31,037 nucleotides of DNA from Hymenopellis radicata (taxonomy: Eukaryota; Basidiomycota; Agaricomycetes; Agaricales; Physalacriaceae), in NCBI GenBank assembly GCA_015501595.1, contig JADNRX010000589.1, forward strand, positions 1 to 31,037, in the 5' to 3' direction. The position numbers were made by a program, and so were the translations under genes. The first letter of the stretch is position 1; each line of letters starts with the position of its first letter. Below, piece by piece: positions 19,136 through 29,835 of the stretch. The notes under the pieces are model-generated. The model saw only the letters and a list, made by a program, of their open reading frames with translations, was not told the origin of the DNA and ran no database searches.

Positions 19136-20347
19136 GTAAACTCTACTCCCCATCCTCATCCTCTCCCAGTCATCCTCAATCCGTGGTTGTGACCGTCCTG
19201 GTCGCAGTCGTCGTCCTGGTCCGGGTCCTGGTCGTATCATCCTCTGCTGCCGTCGCAGAGACAGCAGCAGCGGGCCCGGCACAAAGCCCAGACCCAGATC
19301 TCCACCACAGATGCTGCCTGACAATCGTCAGAGCGGCAGGGGCGACAGTCGTCACTCCCTGGGTGGTCGTGGTGGTAGAAATGAGGGAGAGACTGTGATC
19401 GCATGCTTACGCGGCCTCTCGGGGTTTGCCGGATCGTGACAATTTCTAAGAAATTCACTCGAATGTCTCGTTTGGGCGACGTAAGGGCCCATTCAACTTG
19501 GAAAAAATTTGTAAATTGAGTTTAAATATATATCTACATTATTGCGAGTCAAACCGAGTACTCGCAACGAGTACTCGTGCCTCCAAGGCCGTACTCGCGA
19601 TCCTTCTCTGATCCGACCCATTATCGATCCGCGGATCAAACGGGTCGAGTAGCCGAGACCCCCGGCCGGATCGAGTACCCGAGTATCTGCGTGACCCGCA
19701 AACTCGTTGAGGTCTCTAGCCTTTTTTGATGTAATTCAGCTTTATGCTAGCTGCTACGCTCTCGAATATAATTCGGAGCGCATTCTGATGCTCATTTATA
19801 TGACGGCATTAATTCTATACAAATTCAAGATACATAAGCCTTCACAGGAGAGACAGCAGTTATACTGAAATACTATCTTTGTCTTTAAGTAGTTTTCTGG
19901 CTCTGTGCTGATATTTAAGTCTTCATTTGCGTTAACAGCCCTACTTTGGTAATAACCTCAATGTGTAAGCTCTCAGATGAAGCTGTCATATGAGCTAATA
20001 ATAGATGCTGACACTTAGGATGACAACAACAATGCCGAGAATGACATAGAGATTTCTGATGTCTTTTTACAACCTCGCCTTTTAAACTGCATAAGCTCTC
20101 AATATGAGGCTATCTTATTGCTAAACAGCAAACGCTGTCTTGTAATGCTACCTGCCACACTTAATAGCGCAGTTGCAGAGTGGAGATAGTAGAGGTGGAG
20201 AAGATGGATATGAAATGCAGAGAAGATCAACACGCAAAGGAGATAGACATGAGGACGACATTATCATTATCATCACTACTACCACCACTTCTCTCACCTT
20301 CTCTCCATACCCACCTCACCTTCTACCATCACCTCCACTTTACCCTT

Positions 20348-20400
20348 ATGCTCAGTTGAATGTTCTTATACTATTGCCTGAGGATGCTTACTAAGCATAA
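20348..20400 (+). repeat. Conserved block, decayed copy in F
   Basis: GCTCAGTTGAATGTTCTTAT, then ATTGCCTGAGGATGCTTACT and AAGCATAAA, is the block of C and E with mostly C-to-T and G-to-A changes. Confidence 0.5.
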
Positions 20401-20420
20401 ACTCTAGTAGTGGTAAGTGA

Positions 20421-20948
20421 TTTTAGTAAGATTTCAGACTATTTTGGCGGATAATTCACATTTACACTGTAAAATTAAGTAAGTTGAAAGTACAAGTATG
20501 AAATACCCTCAGAACATTTATGCTACTTATTAAGCAGCAGTTGCTCCTATATCATCTATTGCAATATTAAATACCTTCTGTTAGTTTTAAAATAATTTTT
20601 AGTTATCATTTTCTATCATTTTGAACCTTAAGTCAGAATATGCCGAAGTGCACAGTCACAATATCTGATTGAGAAATGCAAGGTTTCAGAATATTCAGTA
20701 TCAAATTGCTGTAATATAACAATAAGTAAATATATTCTTATTAAAATTAATAAAAAATAGCACAGAAAAATCTGCAGATGTCGTAATAGTCATCCGCACC
20801 CGCACTTATTATAAATTGACATCTGTATGATACGAGTATGGATTAGGCAAATAGAATGACTCGCGAAATAACTTGTAGGTTCTAGAGCATTTTTCATGCT
20901 TGCTAACAGCCTCTGAGCTATGGCGCGAGGGGTCATCAATATGTACTA
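20421..20948. other. A+T-rich, no gene seen
   Basis: Low-complexity A+T sequence, possibly the decayed right end of F. Nothing else recognisable. Confidence 0.4.
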
Positions 20949-21210
20949 TTGAGATTTGTTCAATTCATCATTCTATATAATGTGTAATTGCTGCAATGAA
21001 ATTTTAATTTCGTCGCAGCGCCAAAGGTGCTGTCACTAAAGTAAAAAATTTCATCAAATTAGCCTAATTTAGATGATTTTAAACAATTTTTTTTATCTTT
21101 TTCAGCTATTGGAATTATTAGATTGCAAGACAACCTGTGACCTATATGATATTTCATTAATTTTAGATCGTCAGTGACCTGTAACTGATAAATTGATTAA
21201 ATTTTCATAG
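20949..21210. mobile_element. MITE family 1, decayed copy d
   Basis: Left end TTGAGATTTGTTCAATTCAT and right end AACTGATAAATTGATTAAAT correspond to family 1 ends with heavy C-to-T decay; TA lies on both sides (20947-20948 and 21211-21212). The internal AATTTCGTCG and GTGACCTGTAACTGA landmarks match copies a and b. It is about 262 bp, so slightly expanded. Confidence 0.7.
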
Positions 21211-21379
21211 TATGAGAATAATAGTGAACTAATGACAAAACAATGCATAATAATATAGATAGAATGCACATAAAGCTAGACGAATGGATAAAGACAAAGT
21301 GAAGAAAATAGAGGTGAAATATGCACCATTTGAGTTAGAATGCATAGCGCCTTATTTGATATAATAAGTTAGTTTCATA

Positions 21380-21880
21380 TATCCTTCTCATCATTAGTCA
21401 AACATCATTGTTATCATAGTTGTTGTTCAATTAGTTATCATCTTTGTTTTCTACTATCATTAAAACAGCAGCAGTAAGTCTAGCGCAGAGGCTGAGAAAC
21501 AATTAATAGTCCAGAAGCCGCCTGACAATTATTAAAGTGACAAAGGTGATAACTATCGCTTATTGAGTGATCGTAATTAAATCATAATAGTTGAAGAGAA
21601 AATCAATAATGACTCAATTAAATATTTATGTATCGCGTCAGATCTCAGTTTAAAAGGTTAGATCACGAGAAATTATCATGCATTGCTTGTTTGTGGGTCA
21701 TTTAATTTAGAAAAATTATTGTTAATAATAATTAACTTTAAATAATAGTACTTATCTATAGGTAGTATGAATTGGTGCAAGTGTAATGAGTTACTAACAT
21801 GTATTTAATTTACAATCCATACCTGTGCTTATATCAACTCATACCCACGACCTGTGCCAACTCATGCAACTCATGCTACT
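21380..21880 (-). mobile_element. Element G, decayed C/D/E-type copy
   Basis: Aligned with D in the plus direction (so minus relative to C and E): ACAGCAGCAG (about 21467), GCCGCCTGACAATTATTAAA (21518, hairpin 1 with C-to-T changes), then GATCACGAGAAATTATCATG (21661-21680, very like E complement), TTGTTTG...GTCATTTAATTTAG and an A+T tract. Termini not found. Heavily A+T-shifted. Confidence 0.6.
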
Positions 21881-22283
21881 GTACTATTACGACTTAGTCT
21901 TCATGGGATGTTATTCATTATGCATACTCTTCACAGATGTTGCTCTTTATTTAGAATTTAATTTTCTTATATAAGCAGATAAGAGCAGTAGCAATAATCC
22001 ACTATATATAAAAATTTCTTTTTAAGTCTTACTTGAGGGTTAATTTCGGCTATTACATATTATAATAGCACAAACTTTTCATTTCACAGATTTCTGTTAT
22101 GCATTATGCAAAGACTAGATGATAATAATATAGTATTTCTTAAATATCAAATAAGCCATTATATATTAATAATACTTAAAATATATATAATATATATTTA
22201 ATATGTGTTCTCAATTAGAACTTTATATAATTACTAGATACAAAGTCAAAGTAATCGTAATTCCTAGCAGATTATATACAGTA

Positions 22284-22516
22284 TTGTAGACTTTCAATTA
22301 ATTTGTCAGTTTATGTGATCTGTGACCATTCTGATAAAAATTTTATTTCATCGACTTACCATATATAATACTTGCCGCTGCAATAAAGCTGCGACGAGAG
22401 GCTAATGAGAGCCTCATCAGGAACTTTTTCTCAATTTTGGCTATAACCCTTATAACTTTTCGTCGATTTCAGATTTTCTGTAACCTATAACTAATAAATT
22501 AAATTAAAGTATACAG
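22284..22516. mobile_element. MITE family 1, decayed copy c (233 bp)
   Basis: Ends TTGTAGACTTTCAATTAATT on the left and, complemented, CTGTATACTTTAATTTAATT on the right. TA is at 22282-22283 and CA (mutated TA) at 22517-22518. The internal sequence follows copy a with most C and G positions shifted to T and A. The length is identical to copies a and b, so decay was by substitution. Confidence 0.85.
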
Positions 22517-22574
22517 CACTTAGCTCATTTTTGTTATTGTATTATAGTCTGTTTAAAATAAACTAGTCAAAGAG

Positions 22575-22705
22575 GCAATCTAAATTCTTTAATAATTTTC
22601 TTAATCAAGAAAATCACTGAGAAAGTTACTTAAATCAGAAATACAACTGAGGAGATTTAATTATCTTAGCTAAGAAAACTGTTAAAAAAATTAAATTTTT
22701 AAAAA
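22575..22705 (-). repeat. Dispersed A+T-rich repeat, copy 2
   Basis: The complement resembles 17545-17640, as described there. It sits at the edge of the A+T-rich zone. Confidence 0.5.
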
Positions 22706-23016
22706 AAAAAAATTTATATGACATTCTTGTGCAGCGACAAGGTAATTGATGGTATGGGGACGAGTACTGTGAACTAAGCCGCTTGCTTTATCATGGCTGT
22801 CGAGAACCAGAGCATGTTTTGTCGTTCTGTCACTCCTATTATAGGAAGACGAAAGACAAGCTTTAGGAAAATAGGCTTTGCAAGTCCGCTCCACATTGCT
22901 GTTCATCAATGGATCTTTTAGAGAAGAGTGCAGAGTCACGTTCTATACTCCTCAGCGCTCAGCAGTGAATCTTACTAGATTGTATCTTAAGGGACCGATC
23001 TTGACAATGACAGAGT
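22706..23016. other. Flank of LTR, no gene seen
   Basis: Base composition returns to normal after an A run. No repeat end or coding sequence was recognised. Confidence 0.4.
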
Positions 23017-23140
23017 TGCCTATTAGAATTGGTACACCGGAGGGCGAGTGGCACAGATGATGGCACAGAAATAACACGCGATTAATAGTGACGAGTGATG
23101 TTACATGTTACTAAATACGCGCTCGACTCTACATTCAACA
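23017..23140 (-). repeat. Copia-type LTR copy, left
   Basis: It matches 27746-27869 over about 122 bp without indels and in the same orientation. On the minus strand it begins TGTTGAATG and ends AATAGGCA, consistent with TG..CA LTR borders. Directly upstream on that strand is a purine-rich CTCAGAGGGTG, suitable as a polypurine tract, so this would be the 3' LTR. No 5 bp duplication links the outer flanks of the two LTRs, so the pair may not be a simple single insertion. Confidence 0.7.
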
Positions 23141-23254
23141 CACCCTCTGAGTTGAGATACCCCTTGAATCTTTACATCGAAAAATCTTCTTCATCGTCGT
23201 GAGTAGACTTCAGGTGGAGACTATCAAGTGCAGTCTCAATACTTGGTTCGCTCT

Positions 23255-23297
23255 TCCTCTTCTTCTTCTTCTTCTTCTTCTTCTTCTTCTTCTTCTT
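23255..23297. repeat. (TTC)n microsatellite
   Basis: About 14 TTC units on the plus strand. Read on the minus strand it gives a lysine run inside a short ORF (23423-23172) that is probably not a gene. Confidence 0.9.
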
Positions 23298-23379
23298 GCT
23301 TGAGGTTTCAGGCGCACTGCTGGCAGATGTGGCGAAGGTAGTGATGAATGTGGGATGAATGAGGGTGTGATAGCCAGTA

Positions 23380-23748
23380 TTGGAAATCGAGGCAAAAACC
23401 GGTGATGAGATATTGGAGACCATGCTAGCGATATTGGGACTGGCAGCCTTCGCGAATATCAGGATCCATGTTGTCGATGTCTATGTAGTTGGAAATATCG
23501 AGAACAGCAGCGGCGAAGTAATCTTAGCTGCTAAATGCGAGATTGGCGGTCTCAGCACCCGAATCATTAGATTCCTTAGTGAGCGTGACTTTGGCATGTT
23601 CGCGATTCTAAAGAATGCAGCGACGAACATCATCGGACATGATGGAAACACAAAACTGGGCGAAATGACTGGGAAGACCACACCTATAGCATACATCAGT
23701 GCGATTCTTGGTGTTTGTCTAATCAAATCTATCGATGGACGAATGTAA
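23380..23748 (+). CDS. Unrecognised 122-residue ORF
   Basis: An open frame beginning MEIEAKTGDEILETMLAILG, mixed in composition with two mildly hydrophobic stretches. It lies between the LTR-like sequence and element H. The overlapping minus frame is also open, so coding status is uncertain. No family recognised. Confidence 0.25.
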   Translation: MEIEAKTGDEILETMLAILGLAAFANIRIHVVDVYVVGNIENSSGEVILAAKCEIGGLSTRIIRFLSERDFGMFAILKNAATNIIGHDGNTKLGEMTGKTTPIAYISAILGVCLIKSIDGRM

Positions 23749-23878
23749 GTGCGACGAGTATGTGCGATGAGGAATGGTTAGGGTTTCGATAACCGCGCAC
23801 GCGCGGCACCAGCAAAAATATATTTAGATATGTCACCCCCTTGATTCAGTCTGGGCTGATAGGTGGGTGACAACGAAG

Positions 23879-26800
23879 CACCTGATCGGCCCATGTTTCC
23901 AGCCTAGTTAGGCCTCATACCTATATCAGGGTGTGAGGCCTAACTAGGCCCGATTGGCCTCAAAACCCGGTCAACCACTAGTCACTCACTAAATAGGTAG
24001 CTAATGGACTTTAAGAAAATTGTTTTCGACACCTTCTGGCGGGTACGGGTGCGCGGCGCGCGCGTCCATTCCCAATCGGGAATATATCTCATTTCCCATT
24101 CGCACGCGTTACTCATCATTCGGACTACGGTCCGGCATCACTCGCGCAGCCCAATCGGGTACCCGCCCATGATCCCGCCGCCCCGCTCGTTGTAACTCAT
24201 GGAAAGCACCAGTAAATAGCAATTAAAGTGAATAAAATCATAAACTATAGATGGACATGATATTACTCGTTACTAATGATCTAGAGGACAAAGTGTCATG
24301 CAAGGCTGCTGCTATCCTCGTCGGCGCTAGACATGTGCGCAAGTGTGCACTCGGTGCGCTTGCACTTGAAATGCAAGCCCACCACACAGTCCACACTGGC
24401 ACCCCCAATCCAGATCTTCCGTTGCGATTCGGTTGTGGTTGGAAATGGTGGAATGACGGCGCAGTGGGGTTTGAATGGAGTAGATATACGCGCGGGGGCA
24501 GTCACCACCTGCGTCCCTTGGTTGATTCGACAGTGATGGTGGCGCCGGCAGTGAATATGAGGGAAGAAAGAATGAGAGTGATGTAGGAGGGGTCATGAAG
24601 AGGTTGCCGACGCTGATGTGGACAGCGCGTGCGGCGTCACGACGAGACCTGGAAAGAGGATAGGTAGTACAGAAGCGCAATGTTGACAGCACCTGCTGGC
24701 GTCGTCAACATCAGATAATAGAAAAGAAATAGAAAGTTACAGGAGAAAAACTCACCTAGCAGCACTGCGTCGCGAGCAGACTATACAGCACTCCCAATCC
24801 GACCCAATCCCATCCTTGAAGCCTACTCGCCAGCAGGCGGGGGGTTTCCAAGCTGTGGAGTGGCGTCCCAGTGCAACCGCGCTAGCAATGGAGCATATAC
24901 GCGTTGCGGAAGCTATATTCGTAGATGGCAGACATAGTGTTGGCGTATGTAGTAGTGGTGGTAGACGTCGTTTGCCGTCAGCCCGTTCCAGTTCCAGCTG
25001 GCACTGGAATCTCTTTGCGCACCCACCAGTAGTCGTACTTGTCGTGCGGCCCATCCATGGGACTTATGCAGTCCTGGAGGTCGTAATCTGGGTCTATGAG
25101 TCGTGGTGTCATCTATCTTGGTCGTTGTCACCGTCTGCGCGCTCCTTAGAGGTTGGTGGTAATGGTAAGAGTGAAAGAGATGAGGTTGAACAGTGTTCGG
25201 ATTCGCGGTCCATCTCGCCGGAGCCAAATCTTGACGTTGTCATCACCGAGAATCGAACCCACGTTAGTACTTGGTGGTGGGAATTTGAGATGCCGAGATG
25301 CCGGCGCGAACATTGTCGACAACGGCGGCGGGCAACGGTGTCATGGAAGGAGCTTTTGAGTAGGTAGATGGGTTGTATGAAGATATATTATGATAACTGA
25401 AGTAGTTTGAGGTTTCTCTACAGTGTCAAAAGGTCGGACAGGTTTTTGTCTGATAAAAGTCCTAAGACTCTCAAATCCGTAAGTGGATAGCCTTACGGTT
25501 TCGTGATTTACCCTCACACACTACTGATCTTCTTCTCTCACCAACACCTACTGCACCAACGCTTGGCCATCACACCCACTGTGTCTGCCATTAATCAATA
25601 AATGTCGACCTCTACCATGGAGGCTTGCTCTGGAGCGCCGCTGCCTGCTACACCCGCACTGACGCGCAAAGGTGGGCAACCCTGATTGTACAATACTGCA
25701 GAAGAACGGGTCCAAGTCGCTCAGGAGCGCAAACACAGATGATATTATATTTCAAAGTGCGTCCTTTTCATGAATACAAGGCGTTAACTAATGAACACGG
25801 GCCAGAAATAGAAGGGGCCAAGGGCGTTCGAATGACCCGAAATGAGGACCCGCTTCCTTTCAAGAAGTCGCGTGCTGCATCGGTGCAACACCAGAAATAC
25901 TCGATGAAGCAACGATAGTCCAGCCCGCTGATCATGCTCGACTCGGGAACACTGACCTGGGCTCGGAGCGGGGAGCGCAGAGACTCCTAGGCAGCAGTAC
26001 GCCCCATATCCTCCCACTTACATTGTCGCGCCATCACGAAGGTCATGAGTGGCTGCGTCCTCGGCCATTCTGACGCAGCTACTATCTCTCGCAGAGACGC
26101 CATCGCCCGCTCCATCGTGTGCTTCTTCACTGTGGATACCAGTGATCCTAAAAATGCTGACAGGGAACATTACCATCAAACGCTGGCACAGCTCTCAGAG
26201 ACAAGGAACGGACACTAGAGGACATGAAGCAGATGGCGGCGGATTTGGTATTGGAGTCGGCGCACTGGTTCGCCAACGTCCTCGGCTGGAAGAACAAGGA
26301 CGGCAACTGCAGGAAACGCTGGTTCGCAAAGATGACCAGCGATGTCTTCAAGGGTGGCTAGGTGCCCGACGAGGATGAGCGCCTGTGCAAAGCTATCCAA
26401 CAGGTCGGAACCAGGTGCGCTTTGACTGTTTTGCGCTCCATTAGTATCAAGTGTCCGTCTCTCATTGAGCGTCCCATTCCCCAGGGCGACCTGTATATCA
26501 CGCCTCCACCCGAGACACTGGTTGTATGCGTACGCGCCTCCTCCACCCGCGACAGTGCTCATATATGTATGCGACGATCATCTGTTCAAGGCTCGGGGCG
26601 AGCACATAGCCACGTAGTTCTACTTGCATACCACATATACATTTAAAATATTTTCTTTCTGTATGGTATTTTTTTGAATTTTTGCCTTGCTTTGCATTTT
26701 CAAGTGCTGTAGTGGGCGGTGAGGCGGGATGATGAGTGGCTACCCGATTGGGCTGCGTGAGTGATAGTCCGAATGATGAGTAACGCGTGCGAATGGGAAA

Positions 26801-27013
26801 TGAGATATATTCCCAATTGGGAATGGACGCGCGCGCCGCGCACCCGTACCCGCCAGAAGGTGTCGAAAACAATTTTCTTAAAGTCCATTAGCTATCTATT
26901 TAGTGAGTGACTAGTGGTTGACCGGGTTTTGAGGTCAATCGGGCCAAGTTAGGCCTCACACCCTGATATAGGTATGAGGCCTAACTAGGCCGGAAACATG
27001 GGACAATCAGGTG
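23879..27013. mobile_element. Element H, 3135 bp, long inverted ends, Myb fragment inside
   Basis: An exact 8 bp duplication CAACGAAG (23871-23878 and 27014-27021) flanks inverted ends starting CACCTGAT. The ends are about 300 bp long (23879-24183 and 26705-27013) with few differences. Each end contains a hairpin, GCCTAGTTAGGCCTCA paired with TGAGGCCTAACTAGGC (23902-23949 and its mirror), and a GCGCGCG patch. An 8 bp duplication fits hAT (P and Merlin also make 8 bp), but the CACCTGAT terminus is not a standard hAT end that I know. The interior has no recognisable transposase; it has a Myb-like fragment at 26161-26520. It inserted into Copia gag sequence. Confidence 0.88.
26161..26520 (+). 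pseudogene. Myb/SANT DNA-binding domain fragment
   Basis: The frame reads SAHWFANVLGWKNKDGNCRK, RWFAKMTSDVFKGG, stop, VPDEDERLCKAIQQVGTR. This has the Myb pattern: Trp, then CRKRW at the end of one repeat, a KGGW linker, and DEDERL opening the next. The TAG at 26359 replaces the linker Trp (TGG to TAG), and the Trp after GTR reads Cys. The end of the second repeat is garbled. Upstream, a different frame (25820-26210) is open, suggesting an additional shift. Being inside H it is best read as a captured host gene fragment. Confidence 0.65.
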
Positions 27014-27021
27014 CAACGAAG

Positions 27022-27626
27022 CGAGGCGTGCAGCACGAACAACTGAATCAGTCTTCTGAAGATCAGCCTGCTCCCAAGAGTTTATTGCGCTAATGATATC
27101 GGGGACAGAACGCATGGGTTTCTCATTCTGGAGAACGGTCGTGATGGGGGAATAAACTGAGGATAGGGAGTTCATGATTTTGTCTTGTATCATAAACGGA
27201 GGAAGGGCGACGACAATGTCTTCGAGATTTTCTCTCAATTCCAATGACAGCCTGAAGGAAGGTATCATCAGAATGGTTAATATTGTGCATCAGTCCGTTG
27301 AGCTTCGACATGAATGAGGAGCGGGTGGCAGCGTCGGAGTGAGTGTAGAAGGCGGCGAGCTGGGCCCAAAGTAGGTGACCACTTCTTCCGACACCAGCAT
27401 TATTGACCTTCTTCTGAACATCCTGGTCCAGCGTAAGGTAGAGAATACCATATGCCTTGCTGTTGTTGGCAGTCCAGATGCGCATTTGCACTACGCCACT
27501 GGGAATAGGAACAGCGGGGTCAACAGCATCAAAGAGACCCTCAGACATAAGGAGGGCTTCAGCGTCGGGTTTCCATATGTGGTAGTTTCTGCCAGAGCAC
27601 TTGGAGATGTCCGATGGTTTGACCAT
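27022..27626 (-). pseudogene. Copia-type Gag, frameshifted and interrupted
   Basis: Start ATG at 27626 on the minus strand, 120 nt inside the LTR. The product opens MVKPSDISKCSGRNYHIWKP, followed by LLWAQLAAFY and LNGLMHNINHSDDTFLQAV. This W..L.....YTHSDAATRSSFM style is that of Copia Gag (UBN2/DUF4219-like) proteins. A frameshift near 27240 moves the frame to LRENLEDIVVALPPFMIQDK and SVVRAARLASL, after which element H interrupts it. No zinc knuckle, protease, integrase or reverse transcriptase is found to the left of H, so pol is deleted. Confidence 0.75.
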
Positions 27627-27745
27627 GGCGAGCAGGATAGGCGGAATGAAAGGAAATGGATGAGGTGGGGTTTGCTGATTGTGAGAGCGGACAATAGAAA
27701 AGCGGACCAGATGAGAACTCTTTAGGCAGCAAGAGGCAAGCCCAT

Positions 27746-27869
27746 AACCTATTAGAATTGGTACACCAGAGGGCGAGTGGCACAGATGATAGCACAGAAA
27801 TAACATGTGATTGATTGTGATGAGTGATGTTATATGTTACTAAATATGCGCTCGACTCTACATCCAACA
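27746..27869 (-). repeat. Copia-type LTR copy, right (5' LTR of gag)
   Basis: On the minus strand it begins TGTTGGATG and lies directly upstream of gag, so it is the 5' LTR. It differs from the left copy mainly at C/T and G/A positions. Confidence 0.75.
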
Positions 27870-28753
27870 TTACTCGATGTGCAATGGCGACGTATAGTCA
27901 ACCACTAACCAGCCATCCTTATCGGATTGTATGTGGTGGTGGTAAGAGAGAGAGAGAGCGGAAGCGAGATAAGCGCCTGATTACAAGTGCTTAGGAGGGC
28001 TGAGAGATCTAGTCTTATTCGATATGCCTAATATAGGCTAATCGAGTGAGAGGAGTTCAGCCATGATACGGACTTAACAATGTTATCTTCTCTTGTCTTC
28101 TACCTTCGCAAATCATCTCGTCCCAAAACAGCCTGATGTTCGTTTTCTTTCTGTAGCAGCAAATAGTTCTGTGAAAGTGAGCAGAGTTTGAAGGTCTGCG
28201 GATAATGTGAATATAACACATTTTTTGTCGAAATCTGCATAAATCTTTGCCTGTCTAATTACTTTGGATCTGAATAAGGCTGTTGGTACGAATCACCTTT
28301 TAATATGACCTTAATTATACTTTGTTATTAGGTCACAACTATTTATGAACTTAGCAACTTTTGAGCCTCAAAACGGTTATCAGTCTTTATTTGTGCTGCT
28401 ACGATTCACCCCAAAGTTCTCGATATTATACATACTGATATTCATATGGTTTGAGATTATGCCATATACATATTAAAACCCTAACCAAATACAAGTAAAT
28501 ACATGTATATAGGAACAAGGAAGTATTTTAAAGAAGTAATTTCGCGCTGAGCCTACTTAGTACTACTTAATGTAAGTTTTTGAGTATGCAAACATTCTTT
28601 GCCCATATATCAGGCAGTACTGCATCCCAAACATATCCGGCCTTCCTGATTTTCATGATAATCTGATGCAAAAAAAATAATTAAAATTTTTTTAAGTTTT
28701 TTAACTAAAAATTTATGGTTAAACTTTGAATCATTCATTTAATGAATCTAAAT
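27870..28753. other. No gene seen; GA microsatellite and A+T-rich flank
   Basis: A short GAGAGAGAGAGAGA run lies near 27946-27958. The rest shifts gradually to A+T-rich sequence up to element E. No ORF or repeat end of note. Confidence 0.5.
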
Positions 28754-29827
28754 TAGAGACCTCAACGAGTCAACGGATCACACGGGTTTACCCATACTCG
28801 ATCCGCTCGGGCATCTCGGAGATCCGATCCGTTTGATCCGTAGACCCGTAGCCGGTCGGATCGCACATGGATCACGGATCAGCCTCTGGAGGCACGAGTA
28901 CTCGTTGCGAGTACTCGTGTTGACTCGTGAAAATGTTGGTATATATTTAAAGTTAATTTACAAATTTTTAGTAAGTTAAACGGGGTCTTGCGTGCCCCAA
29001 ACAAGGCATGCATGATAATTTCTCGTGATCCGGCGTTCCGGACCGAGATCCGAAGCGACGCGTAAGCGTTGGATCGATGACTCGATCTCTTCGCTCACCA
29101 CCACCACCACCACCCAGGGCATGACGACTGTCATCCCTGCCGCTCTGACGATTGTCAGGCGGCCTCTGGGGTGGAGATTCAGGCTTTGGCTATGTGCTGA
29201 GCCTGCTGCTGCTGTCTCTGCGACGGCAGCAGCAACTTCCGCGACCACGACGACTTCCGCGACGGGGTCGACTTCCGCGACGAGGACGACTTCTGGACTA
29301 CGGTGACGACGACCTGATGACGACGACGATGCAGCGATGGCGGGGAAGGAGAGAATGTGGCGAGGATGCGGGGAATGCGGCAAGGATGTGGCGAGAATGC
29401 GGCCACGTCACGATAAAGACGTTGACCTCGACTTGGACGACGACGACCGCCGCCGCCACCACCACCACCACTCTCTGGACGGCAACGACTACCACCACCA
29501 CTGCCGTAGCAACCACCACCACCATTCCTGTCACCACCATCACTCCCACTCTCACCTCCACCACCCTCAGTCTGCATCATGCACGACTGAGTGTCCCCAT
29601 GCCATTGCTCGGGGATACTCGTCGGGCATGAATAGATTTGGGTGCGTCCGATACTCGAGTTTACTCGAGTACTCGACCCGCTCGGTGATCTCGGCGATCC
29701 GACTCGTCTTGATCCGTAATCCGTAGCGGGTCGGATCAGATAAGGATCGCGGATCGGCAGTTTGGGCCACGGGTACTCGCGTGACGGATCGCGGATCTGA
29801 CCCGGATTTGAGTCGTTGAGGTCTCTA
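28754..29827 (+). mobile_element. Element E, non-autonomous hAT, 1074 bp
   Basis: Left end TAGAGACCTCAACGAGT; the right end is the complement with one gap-sized difference. An exact 8 bp duplication ATCTAAAT flanks it (28746-28753 and 29828-29835). Subterminal zones are rich in GATCCG and ACTCG motifs. The core has an A+T tract (28935-28975), hairpins 1 and 2 (29138-29163, 29203-29232), a CCACCA tract (29450-29575) and the CAATTG-type block at 29577-29632. No transposase; the open frames reflect trinucleotide repeats. Confidence 0.93.
29577..29632 (+). repeat. Conserved CAATTG-type block, copy in E
   Basis: TGAGTGTCCCCATGCCATTG, then CTCGGGGATACTCG and GGGCATGAA. Same position relative to the right terminus as in C and, mirrored, D. 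Confidence 0.65.
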
Positions 29828-29835
29828 ATCTAAAT

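Larger units (their letters stand above)
18359..19718 (-). mobile_element. Element D, non-autonomous hAT, 1360 bp
   Basis: Inverted ends TAGAGACCTCAACGAGT are flanked by an exact 8 bp duplication GCCTTTTT (18351-18358 and 19719-19726). The core, read on the minus strand, matches C and E: A+T tract, hairpins 1 and 2, GGTGGTGG tract (complement of CCACCA) and the CAATTG block at 18536-18590. Subterminal zones are rich in GAGTCG/CGAGTAC motifs. Relative to C and E it carries extra sequence around 18700-19140, including an ACCGGTT array, probably another nested insertion. It inserted into the older element F. Confidence 0.93.
18328..20420 (+). mobile_element. Element F, decayed B-type hAT relative split by D
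   Basis: Flanks of D join into sequence that aligns with element B: CATCTTTTAGTTCTCTGCC before D, then GCTGCTACGCTCTCGAATAT and TTCGGAGCGCATTCT after it correspond to B at about 4930-5015, and AAGCCTTCACA...GAGACAGCA (about 19835) to B at about 5063. A pyrimidine-rich CCACC tract (20270-20345) and the conserved block (20348-20400) follow in the expected order. Differences from B are largely C-to-T and G-to-A. The left terminus is unclear; the right terminus may reach about 20810, where CACCCGCACT-like sequence resembles B's end. Confidence 0.6.

Noticed and set aside
23172..23423. Minus-strand ORF with a lysine run
   Set aside because: The lysine run is a (TTC)n microsatellite, and the opposite strand is equally open.
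24251..25367. Several ORFs inside element H that might be a transposase
   Set aside because: No catalytic or DNA-binding motif of a known transposase was seen, and overlapping frames on both strands are open, as expected in G+C-rich non-coding DNA.
29152..29726. Overlapping long ORFs on both strands in element E
   Set aside because: They follow CCA/GAC trinucleotide repeats and have low-complexity products; the region is a non-coding transposon core.
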